Positions 24,056 through 32,272 of a stretch of 64,000 nt of DNA are shown piece by piece (positions within the stretch are counted from its first letter, which is position 1; each line of letters starts with the position of its first letter). Position numbers and translations under genes: made by a program. A model generated the notes under the pieces. It saw only the letters and a program-made list of their open reading frames with translations. It was not told the origin of the DNA and did no database searches. The stretch is from Amycolatopsis lurida (GTDB lineage Bacteria > Actinomycetota > Actinomycetes > Mycobacteriales > Pseudonocardiaceae): NCBI RefSeq assembly GCF_900105055.1, contig NZ_FNTA01000004.1:2945501-3009500 (forward strand), given 5' to 3'.

Positions 24056-24220
24056 TGATCACGCGAGTTCGCCTTCTGATCACGCGAGTTACGCCTTCAA
24101 TCACGCGAGTTCGCCTTCTGATCACGCGAGTCACGAGTTCGGTCACGCGGGCTCGCCGTGCGGAACCGGCGAACTCGCGTGATCAGAGGCGTAACTCGCG
24201 TGATTGAAGGCGTAACTCAC
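24056..24220. repeat. Tandem plus inverted repeat array between convergent genes
   Basis: Four direct copies of a roughly 21-base unit with core ATCACGCGAGTT begin at 24056, 24077, 24099 and 24119. Reverse-complement copies (AACTCGCGTGAT) follow at 24168-24220, after a spacer. The array could fold into a long stem, and its right end contains the stop codon of the DUF3152 gene (24217-24219). Units are adjacent, with no unique spacers. Confidence 0.85.
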
Positions 24221-24972
24221 GATTCGCCGGTCGGGATCGGGTCGTCGTACTCCCCTGAAGGACCCGAGTGCTGCTTCCCGTCGGGGTAGGGCCACGGATT
24301 CGCGGTGCAGCCGTGCAGGCCGAGCGTCTGCTGCTGCATCACCGGCGCGAGCCCGCCCGGCACGGGACATTTCTCGTGGCCGCGCCCGAGCCGGTGCCCG
24401 ACCTCGTGCGTGACCATGTACTGCCGATAGACCGTCAGCGGCGCGCCGTAACCGGGCACGCCGTTCGCCCAGCGCGCGACGTTGAGCACGACGCTGTTCC
24501 CGTTGCGGCACGACGTGTAGCCGTCGGACCTGCCGCACAACACGTCCCGTGTGCCCGGCGTGGCGAGGCGGATCGTGAAATCGGCCGGACCGTCCGGACC
24601 GACCCGCTGCAACCGCCATCGCCCGCCGGAGGTCCAGCCGCGCGGATCCGCCAAAGTGAGCTCGACCGCCTTGGTGAAGCCGTCGACGCTCACGCCCGCG
24701 ATGTCGGCTTCGACGGCGAGGCGGTACCGCAGCAGCCTCCCGGTCTGCCCGGCGACCGCGCCTTCGCCGAGCGAAAACAGCCATCGGCCGGATCCCGCCC
24801 GCGGGAAGGTGATTTCGGCGGACGGCGGCGCCAGCACGGGCTTCGGCGCGGAGGACGACGTCGTCGAGGGAACGATGACCGGTGTCACGGCGGGAGGGGC
24901 GACCGAATGGGTTTCGCAGCCGGCCACCACGAAGGCGCACACGACGAGAGCCAATGCCCGGCGCGCGGTCAT
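24217..24972 (-). CDS. DUF3152 lipoprotein, metzincin-like
   Basis: 251 aa. A lipoprotein signal ends in VAGC, so Cys19 would be acylated. A Pro/Ser/Thr-rich linker runs to about residue 50. The rest is a DUF3152 domain with HEVGHRLGRGHE (189-200), which fits the metzincin zinc pattern HExxHxxGxxH using His189, His193 and His199 with Glu190 as base. Cys146-Cys155 and Cys202 with a later Cys suggest disulfides. Likely a surface-anchored zinc peptidase; activity has to be inferred. Encoded convergently to the chitinase gene. Confidence 0.85.
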   Translation of the reverse strand: MTARRALALVVCAFVVAGCETHSVAPPAVTPVIVPSTTSSSAPKPVLAPPSAEITFPRAGSGRWLFSLGEGAVAGQTGRLLRYRLAVEADIAGVSVDGFTKAVELTLADPRGWTSGGRWRLQRVGPDGPADFTIRLATPGTRDVLCGRSDGYTSCRNGNSVVLNVARWANGVPGYGAPLTVYRQYMVTHEVGHRLGRGHEKCPVPGGLAPVMQQQTLGLHGCTANPWPYPDGKQHSGPSGEYDDPIPTGES

Positions 24973-25083
24973 CGGCCCTCCCGGAGATCTTCGGTCACAC
25001 CCAGGAATACGAGCAGGGGCCTGGAGAGGTTGTGGGACCGCGCGCGCAACCTTTCGGCGCGTCCGCCCGTATCGTTCTCGGAC

Positions 25084-26337
25084 ATGGGCGAGGAGGTCGG
25101 CGGACGGTTACGACGGCTCCGCGCCGAACGCGGCCTCACGCAGCGCGAGCTCGCCGAACCGCACTACACCGCCGCGTACGTCTCGTCCGTCGAGACGGGT
25201 GCGCGGACACCTTCCGGTGACGCGGTGCGTCATTTCGCCGCGCGGCTCGGCGTGGACACCGGCGAACTGCTCGGCGTGACGTCGCCCCGCGACGACGTCC
25301 GGCTCGATCTGGACATCGCGGCCGCCGCGGCGGACTTCCTGGCGGGGACCGGCTCGGCGCCGAAGATGCGGCGGCTGGCCAGACAGGCCGAGAAGATCGG
25401 CCGCGACCGGCAGGCCGGACTCGCCTGGCTTTGGCTCGCGCGGTTCGCCGAGGGCCACGCCAGGGCGCGGCCGGTGGCAGCCGCCGAAGCCGCGCTCGCC
25501 GACGAAATCCCGCCATACCGCGAACTGGCCGCCGCGCTGCGGGCGAACGTCCTGATCGACCGGGGCGAGCCGCATCACGCGATGCATCTGCTCCGGACCG
25601 CGCTCGACGCGAGCCTCGCCCGTCATCCGCATCCGGTGCTCCTGGTGACCCTGCACGCGTACCTGGCCGACGGGCGGCTCCGCCTCGGCGAGAACGCCCA
25701 AGCCGCGCACCACGCGAAAGAGGCACTTCGGCTGGCTCGCGGCGGCGAGGAGGTCCTGGCCGAACTCGCCGAGAACCAGCGACGGCTGGCCGAGTCCTAT
25801 CTCGGCGAAGGACGGCTGGCCGACGCCGTCGCCGCCGTGTCGGCGCTGCACGACCTACTCCACGAACGCGCCCTGCGGCCGGTGCTGGCCCGGTGCCTGT
25901 TCGCGCGGGCACTGCACCGGCGTGCCGACGACCCCGAAGGCGCTCTCGCGGACCTTCGCGCGTCACGCGCGGCCGCACCCGATCACACCGTCACGCTGGA
26001 ACTCGCCGACGTCTGCCGTGAACTCGGTCGTCTCGACGACGCCACCGAGCTACTCTCCGAAGCAACCGAAGCCATCCCGGAGGACTCGCCGCTGTCCGCT
26101 TCACTCACGTTCCAGCAGGGCTCGCTGGCCCTGGCCTGTGGAGACCTCGAAGCGGCCGAAGCAGCCTTCGCGCATGCCATCGACGTAGCCACTCTCCACG
26201 ACACTCGCGGCGTCTTGGCCGCTTCAGTCGACAAAGCGGGAGAGCTCCTTCTCGAGCAGGGGCGCATTGAAGAGGCCGCGGACCTACTGCGGCATGGACT
26301 GCTCCTTCTCGGAGCCGAGGAGGACGTTCCCCGATGA
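25084..26337 (+). CDS. XRE-family regulator with TPR-like repeats, coupled to a kinase gene
   Basis: 417 aa from ATG 25084. N-terminal XRE domain (about 5-62: VGGRLRRLRAERGLTQRELAEPHYTAAYVSSVETGARTPSGDAV) followed by degenerate TPR helices (AAEAALADEIPPYRELAAALRANVLIDRG, ADAVAAVSALHDLLHERALRPVLARCLFARAL). Its stop overlaps the next gene in ATGA (26334-26337), so regulator and kinase are translationally coupled. Similar in plan to the regulator at 17242 but diverged. Divergent from the DUF3152 gene with a 111-base gap, which it could also control. Confidence 0.85.
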   Translation: MGEEVGGRLRRLRAERGLTQRELAEPHYTAAYVSSVETGARTPSGDAVRHFAARLGVDTGELLGVTSPRDDVRLDLDIAAAAADFLAGTGSAPKMRRLARQAEKIGRDRQAGLAWLWLARFAEGHARARPVAAAEAALADEIPPYRELAAALRANVLIDRGEPHHAMHLLRTALDASLARHPHPVLLVTLHAYLADGRLRLGENAQAAHHAKEALRLARGGEEVLAELAENQRRLAESYLGEGRLADAVAAVSALHDLLHERALRPVLARCLFARALHRRADDPEGALADLRASRAAAPDHTVTLELADVCRELGRLDDATELLSEATEAIPEDSPLSASLTFQQGSLALACGDLEAAEAAFAHAIDVATLHDTRGVLAASVDKAGELLLEQGRIEEAADLLRHGLLLLGAEEDVPR

Positions 26338-27221
26338 CCGAAGTGGACTTGGAAGACATCAGTGCCCGTTTGGTGAGCCGATTCGGCGCCGACGCCGATG
26401 GATGGCTCGCCGGGGTCCCCGCCCTCGCCGAGAGGCTGGCCTCTCGGTGGGACTTCGAACTCGGCGAACTGTTCGAGAGCGGAGCGTCGTCCGTCGTCCT
26501 GCGCTGCCGATGGTCCGACGGGACACCGGCGGTGCTCAAACTCAGCCCGGACGGGGCGCTGCTGACCAGACAGCTCGAAATGCTGCGGGTGTTCGCGCCC
26601 TCGGGCCGCGTGCCCGCCGTCCTCGCGGCCGACGCGGACGCCGGCGCGATGGTCCTCGAAGAGATCCAGCCGGGCACCCCGGCCGACGACCTGCCGCTGC
26701 CGACGCTGCCGGGACGCTGGGGAGACCTGCTCACCGCGCTGCATTCCGTCGCCCCGCCCGCGGACTGGCCGTGGAGCCTGCGCGGCCGGTTCGAAGAATC
26801 CTTCGACCGGATCGGCAAACGGATCACCGAACCGGCCATCGCCGCCAGGATCGGCCCGGACACCTGGCAGCGGGCGATCGAGCGCTGCGAGAGGTTGCTG
26901 GACACCCAGGCCGCCGTCGTGTTGCTCCACGGCGATCTGCATCTCGGCAACGCCTTGGACGGCGGCTCGCGCGGCCTGATCGCGATCGATCCGAAAGCGT
27001 GCGTGGGTGATCCGTGCTTCGACGCCGTCGATTACGTGGTGAGCGGCGCCGGGCACGAGGGCGTCGAGGCCCGTTGCCGTTCGGTGGCGGACGCCTGCGG
27101 GCTCGACGGGGACCGGTTGTTCGCCTGGAGCCGCGTGGTCGCCCCCATGTTCGCCATCTCGCAGTTGACCTATGGCGGCCCGGAGCAGGCCCTCGAAGAA
27201 TGGCTCGCCCTGGCTAGCTGA
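26334..27221 (+). CDS. Aminoglycoside phosphotransferase-family kinase
   Basis: 295 aa, protein-kinase-like fold. ATP-site Lys69 (PAVLKL), catalytic loop HGDLHLGN (199-206) with Asp201 as base and Asn206 as metal ligand, then the DFG-equivalent IDPKACVGDPCFD. The HGDLHLGN/IDPK pattern is closest to the streptomycin 6-kinase branch, but these families phosphorylate many small molecules and resistance should not be assumed. Coupled to the upstream XRE-TPR gene. Its stop overlaps the convergent dapE by 8 bases (27214-27221). Confidence 0.85.
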   Translation: MTEVDLEDISARLVSRFGADADGWLAGVPALAERLASRWDFELGELFESGASSVVLRCRWSDGTPAVLKLSPDGALLTRQLEMLRVFAPSGRVPAVLAADADAGAMVLEEIQPGTPADDLPLPTLPGRWGDLLTALHSVAPPADWPWSLRGRFEESFDRIGKRITEPAIAARIGPDTWQRAIERCERLLDTQAAVVLLHGDLHLGNALDGGSRGLIAIDPKACVGDPCFDAVDYVVSGAGHEGVEARCRSVADACGLDGDRLFAWSRVVAPMFAISQLTYGGPEQALEEWLALAS

Positions 27222-28287
27222 GGAATTCGCGCAGCACCGCGGCGACGTGCCGGATCTCGCCCGCGCGCACGTTCTCCTGGCGGGTGTGCGCCAGCGTCGG
27301 GTCGCCCGGACCGAAGTTGACCGCCGGGATCCCGAGAGCCGCGAAGCGCGCGACGTCGGTCCAGCCCAGCTTCGCGACCGCCTTGCCCCCGGCCGCGGCG
27401 ACCAGCTCTGCCGCCGCGGGAGCGCTCAAACCGGGCAACGCGCCAGGCGACAAGTCGACGACCTTGACGTCGTAGCCCTCGAAGACCTCACGGAGGTGCA
27501 CCTCGGCTTGCTCGGCGTTCCTGTCGGGCGCGAACCGGTGGTTGATCGTGAGCACGGCCTCGTCCGGAACGACGTTGCCCGCGACACCGCCGCCGATCTT
27601 CGTGGCCTGCAGTCCTTCGCGGTAGGTCAGGCCGTCGATGTCGACCACGCGCGGCGTGTACTCGGCCAGCCGGCGCAGCGGTTCGGCGAGACCGTGGATC
27701 GCGTTGACGCCCATCCAGCCGCGCGCGGTGTGCGCCCGGACGCCGTCGACACGGAGCTCGATCCGCATCGTGCCCTGGCAACCGCCCTCGATCCCGCCGT
27801 TCGACGGCTCGCCGAGGATCGCGAGGTCGGCGCGCAGCCACTCGGGCAGCTCACGCTCGATGCGGCCGAGACCGTTCTTCGTCGCTTCGATCTCTTCGCA
27901 GTCGTAGAACACGAAGGTGATGTCGTGCCTCGGCTCCGGGAGGGCGGCGGCGAGGTGCAGGAAGACGGCGTCGCCGCTCTTCATGTCGACGGTGCCGAGA
28001 CCGTGCAGGATTTCGTCGTCACCGGTCCCCTCACGGCGCACGGGCAGGTTCTCGTTGACCGGAACGGTATCGAGATGCCCGGCCAGCAGCACCCGCGAAG
28101 GACGGCCGAGGTTCGTGCGCGCGAGGACCGCGTCGCCGTTGCGGATCACCTCGAGATGCGGCGCCTGCGTCTGGAGCGCGGCCTCCACGGTGTCCGCGAT
28201 GGCCTTCTCCTCCTCCGAGACGCTGAAGATGTCCACCAGCGCGGCGGTGAGGTCGACGGGATCGGCGTGCAAGTCGAGCGAAGGCAT
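27214..28287 (-). CDS. dapE: Succinyl-diaminopimelate desuccinylase
   Basis: 357 aa, M20-family metallohydrolase that removes succinate from N-succinyl-LL-2,6-diaminopimelate in lysine and peptidoglycan synthesis. Metal and catalytic motifs are AGHLDTVPV, GTVDMKSGDAVFL, YDCEEIEA (catalytic Glu then metal Glu) and LAILGEPSNGGIEGGCQGT; the dimerisation domain follows (HTARGWMGVNAIH). ATG 28287 gives the family length; longer frames run into the opposite promoter. It is divergent from a small lipoprotein gene and dapD, which acts earlier in the same pathway. Confidence 0.93.
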   Translation of the reverse strand: MPSLDLHADPVDLTAALVDIFSVSEEEKAIADTVEAALQTQAPHLEVIRNGDAVLARTNLGRPSRVLLAGHLDTVPVNENLPVRREGTGDDEILHGLGTVDMKSGDAVFLHLAAALPEPRHDITFVFYDCEEIEATKNGLGRIERELPEWLRADLAILGEPSNGGIEGGCQGTMRIELRVDGVRAHTARGWMGVNAIHGLAEPLRRLAEYTPRVVDIDGLTYREGLQATKIGGGVAGNVVPDEAVLTINHRFAPDRNAEQAEVHLREVFEGYDVKVVDLSPGALPGLSAPAAAELVAAAGGKAVAKLGWTDVARFAALGIPAVNFGPGDPTLAHTRQENVRAGEIRHVAAVLREFLS

Positions 28288-28329
28288 GCCCGCACCGTAC
28301 CGCCGGGGGCCCAGGGCTACCGTGAAGGC

Positions 28330-28725
28330 GTGCGCACCAAAGCGATCCTGCTCGCCCTTCTCCTGGTACTCAGTGGCTGTGGATCGAACGAGGTCCCCGT
28401 CACGGTGAAACCCACCCGCGGCGAGGGGCCGGACGTGCTGCCGATCAAGCTCAAGGCGCTGAGCGCCGACCAGTGTTATCTGGCGCCGGGGGCCGAGTCG
28501 CCCAAGGGCTGCCAGAAGTACGTGACCGAACTCTTCAGCGCTGCGGGCACCATCCGCAAGCGCCGCCCGGACCTGTCGTCGCACGCCGATGCGCTGGAGC
28601 GCCCGATCGCCGCCTTCCGCACCGCGAACTGCCAGGACCAGGCCGCCCCCGGCGGACCGTGCGGCCAGACGCTCGGCGACATGGCGACGGCGCTGACCAG
28701 TGTGAAGAGCCTCGTCGACGGCTGA
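28330..28725 (+). CDS. Small putative lipoprotein
   Basis: 131 aa from GTG 28330. Lipoprotein signal: basic start, hydrophobic AILLALLLVL, lipobox LSGC, acylated Cys17. The mature part has four further Cys (in DQCYLAPG, KGCQKY, ANCQDQ and GPCGQT), probably two disulfides, and an amphipathic helical C-terminus. No family recognised. It lies between dapE (opposite strand) and dapD, 28 bases before dapD, so it may share its promoter. Starting codon use and base composition match the neighbours, which supports it being real. Confidence 0.75.
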   Translation: MRTKAILLALLLVLSGCGSNEVPVTVKPTRGEGPDVLPIKLKALSADQCYLAPGAESPKGCQKYVTELFSAAGTIRKRRPDLSSHADALERPIAAFRTANCQDQAAPGGPCGQTLGDMATALTSVKSLVDG

Positions 28726-28753
28726 GAGGGGTCACTGGGTTACCGTTCAGGTC

Positions 28754-29740
28754 GTGAGCGAGCAGACCCCTGACCCCGAAACGACCGGCGCCACCGGCGT
28801 CGGACTGGCCACTGTCACGACCGACGGCACGGTGCTGGACACCTGGTTCCCGCTGCCCAAGCTGACCGACGGCACCGACAGCAAGGCCGGCACGGTGCGG
28901 CTGACCGCCGAAGAGGCCGCCGAGGCCCTCGGCGAGGCCGCGGCCGCCCAGCTCGGCCCGGACACCGATCGCGGTGTCGAGGTCGTCGCGGTCCGCACGA
29001 CCATCGCCCGGCTGTCCGATGCCCCCGGCGACACGCACGACGTCTACCTGCGTCTTCACCTGCTGTCGCACCGTCTGGTCCGGCCGCACGGCGCGAGCCT
29101 CGACGGCATTTTCGGCCTGCTGGCGAACGTCGTGTGGACCAACCACGGACCGTGCCCCGTCGAGGGCTTCGAGGCGACCCGGCTGCGGCTGCGGGCGCGC
29201 GGCAACGTCACCGTCTACGGCGTGGACAAGTTCCCGCGGATGGTGGACTACGTCGTGCCGACCGGCGTCCGCATCGCCGACGCCGACCGCGCCCGCCTCG
29301 GCGCGCACCTGGCCAACGGCACCACGGTCATGCACGAGGGCTTCATCAACTTCAACGCCGGCACGCTCGGCGCCTCCATGGTCGAAGGCCGGATCTCGGC
29401 CGGTGTCGTGGTCGGTGACGGCTCCGACGTCGGCGGCGGCGCGTCGATCATGGGCACGCTGTCCGGCGGTGGCAAGGAGACCATCTCGATCGGCGAGCGC
29501 TGCCTGATCGGCGCGAACGGCGGCGTCGGCATCTCGCTCGGCGACGACTCGGTCGTCGAAGCGGGCCTGTACGTGACGGCCGGCACGAAGGTGACCTTCG
29601 AGGGCAAGGTCGTGAAGGCGCTGGAGCTGTCCGGCATCTCGGGCGCGGTGTTCCGGCGGAACTCCGGGACCGGCGCCGTCGAGGTCGTCGCGCGCACCGG
29701 CGTCGGTATCGAGCTGAACGCCGCCCTGCACGCCAACTGA
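28754..29740 (+). CDS. dapD: Tetrahydrodipicolinate N-succinyltransferase
   Basis: 328 aa, the long actinobacterial type. Catalyses succinyl-CoA plus tetrahydrodipicolinate to N-succinyl-2-amino-6-oxopimelate in the diaminopimelate pathway. The left-handed beta-helix repeats are clear (HLANGTTVMHEGFINFNAGTLG, EGRISAGVVVGDGSDVGGGASIMGTLSGGG, ERCLIGANGGVGISLGDDSVVEAG). NGTTVMHEGFINFNAG carries the conserved catalytic region. GTG start at 28754. Trimer is expected in this family. A strong palindrome follows the stop. Confidence 0.95.
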   Translation: MSEQTPDPETTGATGVGLATVTTDGTVLDTWFPLPKLTDGTDSKAGTVRLTAEEAAEALGEAAAAQLGPDTDRGVEVVAVRTTIARLSDAPGDTHDVYLRLHLLSHRLVRPHGASLDGIFGLLANVVWTNHGPCPVEGFEATRLRLRARGNVTVYGVDKFPRMVDYVVPTGVRIADADRARLGAHLANGTTVMHEGFINFNAGTLGASMVEGRISAGVVVGDGSDVGGGASIMGTLSGGGKETISIGERCLIGANGGVGISLGDDSVVEAGLYVTAGTKVTFEGKVVKALELSGISGAVFRRNSGTGAVEVVARTGVGIELNAALHAN

Positions 29741-29750
29741 CCTGCCGAAA

Positions 29751-29816
29751 GAGAGCAGGGGACCTTTGCTACCACTTTCCCCCGGAGGGCGGTAGCAAAG
29801 GTCCCTTGCTTCTCTC
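29751..29816. terminator. Hairpin after dapD (class B)
   Basis: Perfect 14-bp arms GGACCTTTGCTACC (29760-29773) and its complement (29791-29804), with outer pairing of GAGAGCA-type sequence extending it to about 29751-29816. The right arm, GTAGCAAAGGTCCCTTGCT (29792-29810), is repeated elsewhere in the window. It lies 10 bases after the dapD stop. Confidence 0.8.
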
Positions 29817-29857
29817 ACGGCCTGGACCACCTTGCCGGTTCACCTAGAATTCATCTC

Positions 29858-30814
29858 GTGACAGCCGAGACCCTGCCGCGCAAGAACGCCCCTTCGACCA
29901 CTCCGGCCGCGCTAGGGCTCGGCGACCGGCCCGCGAAAGCCGGGCCCGGTGATCCGGCGGCCACCCACGTCCGGGTCAAACTCGACGTCGAGATCCGCGC
30001 GCTCCTCGCGCACGAACCGGGCACCAAATCCGGTGCCGACCCCGAAGACCTGCACCAGATGCGGGTCGCCCTGCGCCGCATGCGGAGCGTCCTCAAGCTC
30101 TCGGGCCGCCTCGTCGGCCCGGACGCCGAGGCCGTGCGCGCCGAGCTCGGCTGGCTCGGCCAGTCCCTCGGCGAAGTCCGCGACTACGACGTCCTGATCG
30201 GGCATCTCCGCGAGGTCGTCGCCGAGTTCGAGGTGCGCGACCAGCCGGCCGCGCGACGTCTGGTGTCGAAGTTCGTCACCGAGCGCGGCGTCGCGAAACG
30301 GCGGCTCACCCGCGCGCTCGCCAGCCCCCGGTACGCCTCGCTGCTGCAGGACCTCGGCCGCCTCGCCCGGCAGCCCGCCACCGAAGAAGCCGACGAAAGG
30401 CCCCAGACCTCGGCCGATCTCGCGAAGCCGCATCGAAAACTCGCGAAGGCCGTGAAGACCCTTCCCGCCGATCCCCCGGATGACGACCTTCACGCGCTTC
30501 GCATCTACGGCAAGAAACTCCGTTACGCCGCCGAGATGGCCAAGCCCGCCGCGAAGAAGAAGCAGGCGGAGCGGATCCAGCGGCTGATCAAGGCCACAAA
30601 GAACTTTCAGACCGTCCTCGGGGACCACCAGGACGCCTGCGTCGCCGCCGATCGGATGAGGGGCGTCGTGGCCTCCGTCGATTCCGAGGTCGCCTTCATC
30701 GCCGGCCGGATCGCGGAGAAGGAACTGCTGCGCCGCGCCGAGGTCCGTGCCGCATGGCGCGACGTCTGGGCCGAAGTCGACGAAGCCGCTCAGGCGGTGA
30801 GCCCGCGGATATAG
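29858..30814 (+). CDS. CHAD-domain protein
   Basis: 318 aa. A disordered N-terminus (about 1-33) precedes a CHAD domain (conserved histidine alpha-helical domain), with DLHQMRVALRRMRSVLK, LGEVRDYDVLIGHL and LHALRIYGKKLRYAAEMA as characteristic helices; conserved His and basic residues bind polyphosphate in characterised members. No CYTH (triphosphatase) domain is fused, so it may associate with polyphosphate granules on its own. GTG start at 29858 with a possible -10 (TAGAAT) about ten bases upstream, consistent with a leaderless message. Its 3' end overlaps the convergent monooxygenase gene by 25 bases. Confidence 0.85.
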   Translation: MTAETLPRKNAPSTTPAALGLGDRPAKAGPGDPAATHVRVKLDVEIRALLAHEPGTKSGADPEDLHQMRVALRRMRSVLKLSGRLVGPDAEAVRAELGWLGQSLGEVRDYDVLIGHLREVVAEFEVRDQPAARRLVSKFVTERGVAKRRLTRALASPRYASLLQDLGRLARQPATEEADERPQTSADLAKPHRKLAKAVKTLPADPPDDDLHALRIYGKKLRYAAEMAKPAAKKKQAERIQRLIKATKNFQTVLGDHQDACVAADRMRGVVASVDSEVAFIAGRIAEKELLRRAEVRAAWRDVWAEVDEAAQAVSPRI

Positions 30815-32193
30815 CCGTCCGGGCGGATCAGCACCTGCCGCCCGTTCTCGGCTTCATACGCGGCGAAGGCGTGCCCGCCGACGTCCTCGAAATCCGCGCC
30901 GGCCAGCGCACTGCCCGCGGGCAGGATCCGCCGCGCGCCTTCGGGTGCCGGACCGTCGCCGAACACCAGCACGGTCGCCTGCGGGCCGCGCAGCACCTCG
31001 AACAGCCGGACGGACTTGCCGTTCGCGTCCTTCAGCGGCGCGTCCGGGGCACGATCGCCGGGCCGGATCCGGCCGGTCGCCGCGGGCGCGAGCGGGCCAC
31101 CGCGATACCCGATGTCGAGCTGACGCGTGTTCTCGCCGCGCTCGTGGGCGTCTTCCGCGCCTTCCTTGTATTTCTCGAGGATTTCGGTGCTGATCTTCAA
31201 CACCCGCGCGGCGACCCCGCGCCGTTCGGGCTCGTAGCTGTCGAGCAGCTCCGGTGAACCGTCGGCGAGCTTCCAGCCCAGGTTGTACGCGTCCTGGACG
31301 CCGGTGTTGAGTCCCTGCCCACCGGTCGGCGGGTGGACGTGCGCGGCGTCGCCCGCGAGGAACACCCGGCCCCGCCGGAATCGCTCGGCGAGCCGGATGT
31401 TGGGCCGCCACACCGTCGACCAGGCGAGATCGTGCAGCCGGACCCCGCCGCCGGACAGCTCGTCGAGCCGGGCCTGCAACGTGCCGAGCGACGCCTCGAC
31501 CTCCTCTTCGCCCAGTGGCGCGGCGAACTGGAAGTGCGGTACCCCGGGCAGTGGCGTGAGCCCGATCCCCGACATCGGGTCTTCGGGCTTCGCGAACCAA
31601 TGTCCGTACGCGCGATCGAGCCCCTCGGCCTGGACATCGCCGAGCAGCATGCGGATCGATTCGTCGGTGGTGCCCTCGAACGCGATCCCGAGTGCCTTGC
31701 GCACGAAGCTCTTCCCGCCGTCGGCGCCGACGAGGTACTCGACCCGCACCCGCTCACCCGGGAGTTCGGCCGTCACGCCGCCGGCGTCCTGTTCGAAGCC
31801 GAGCAACGGCGTGCCGAGCTCGACCTGGACGCCGAATTCGGCGAGCCGGTCGCGCAGGATCCCTTCGGTCCGGGACTGGCCGAGGAAGAACCCGTTCGGA
31901 TACGGCACGTCCGGAGTCGGCTCGGCGAGTTCGGCCATCATCCGCTCGCCGACTACCTCACCGCCGAGATGGATCCGTATCGGCACGGGTACCTGGCCGG
32001 CGGCCAGCACCGCGTCCAGGACACCGAGGTCCTCGAAGACCTCCAGCGTGCGCGGTTGCAGGCCGTCGCCGCGCGAACCTTCGAAGAACGTCTCGGCCTT
32101 CTCCACGATCCGTACGGCGACGCCGCGGCGCGCGAGATCGATGGCCAGCGTGAGGCCGGTCGGCCCGGCTCCCGCGATCAGTACCTCGGTCAT
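30790..32193 (-). CDS. FAD-dependent aromatic monooxygenase
   Basis: 467 aa, group A flavoprotein monooxygenase (PHBH fold). FAD/NADPH motifs: GAGPTG at the N-terminus, the DG motif YLVGADGGKSFVRKALG, and GDAAHVHPPTGGQGLNTGVQDAYNLGWKLA. A C-terminal thioredoxin-like domain (about 370-467, PGDRAPDAPLKDANGKSVRLFEVL) is typical of the branch that includes polyketide hydroxylases and rifampicin monooxygenase. The substrate is not predictable; resistance or catabolism are both possible. Divergent from a TetR gene, with two operators between them. Confidence 0.88.
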   Translation of the reverse strand: MTEVLIAGAGPTGLTLAIDLARRGVAVRIVEKAETFFEGSRGDGLQPRTLEVFEDLGVLDAVLAAGQVPVPIRIHLGGEVVGERMMAELAEPTPDVPYPNGFFLGQSRTEGILRDRLAEFGVQVELGTPLLGFEQDAGGVTAELPGERVRVEYLVGADGGKSFVRKALGIAFEGTTDESIRMLLGDVQAEGLDRAYGHWFAKPEDPMSGIGLTPLPGVPHFQFAAPLGEEEVEASLGTLQARLDELSGGGVRLHDLAWSTVWRPNIRLAERFRRGRVFLAGDAAHVHPPTGGQGLNTGVQDAYNLGWKLADGSPELLDSYEPERRGVAARVLKISTEILEKYKEGAEDAHERGENTRQLDIGYRGGPLAPAATGRIRPGDRAPDAPLKDANGKSVRLFEVLRGPQATVLVFGDGPAPEGARRILPAGSALAGADFEDVGGHAFAAYEAENGRQVLIRPDGYIRGLTA

Positions 32194-32204
32194 CTTCCCT
32201 CCAG

Positions 32205-32233
32205 TGAATCATAATTCAGTGAATCTTGATTCA
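32205..32233. promoter_or_regulatory. Two tandem TetR-type operators
   Basis: TGAATCATAATTCA (32205-32218) and the perfect palindrome TGAATCTTGATTCA (32220-32233) lie 15 bases apart in the 79-base gap between the monooxygenase and tetR genes. Both share half-sites TGAAT/ATTCA and are strikingly AT-rich for this genome. Position suggests repression of both divergent genes. Confidence 0.75.
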
Positions 32234-32272
32234 GTTTGCTCGTTGCTAGCCTTCCCTGTCAAGGAGGTGGCG

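Noticed and set aside
24056..24220. Possible CRISPR array
   Set aside because: The repeat units abut each other with no unique spacers, they occur in both orientations, and no cas gene is near.
26334..27221. Aminoglycoside resistance gene
   Set aside because: The kinase motifs are clear, but the family phosphorylates many substrates and no resistance context is present, so only the family is claimed.
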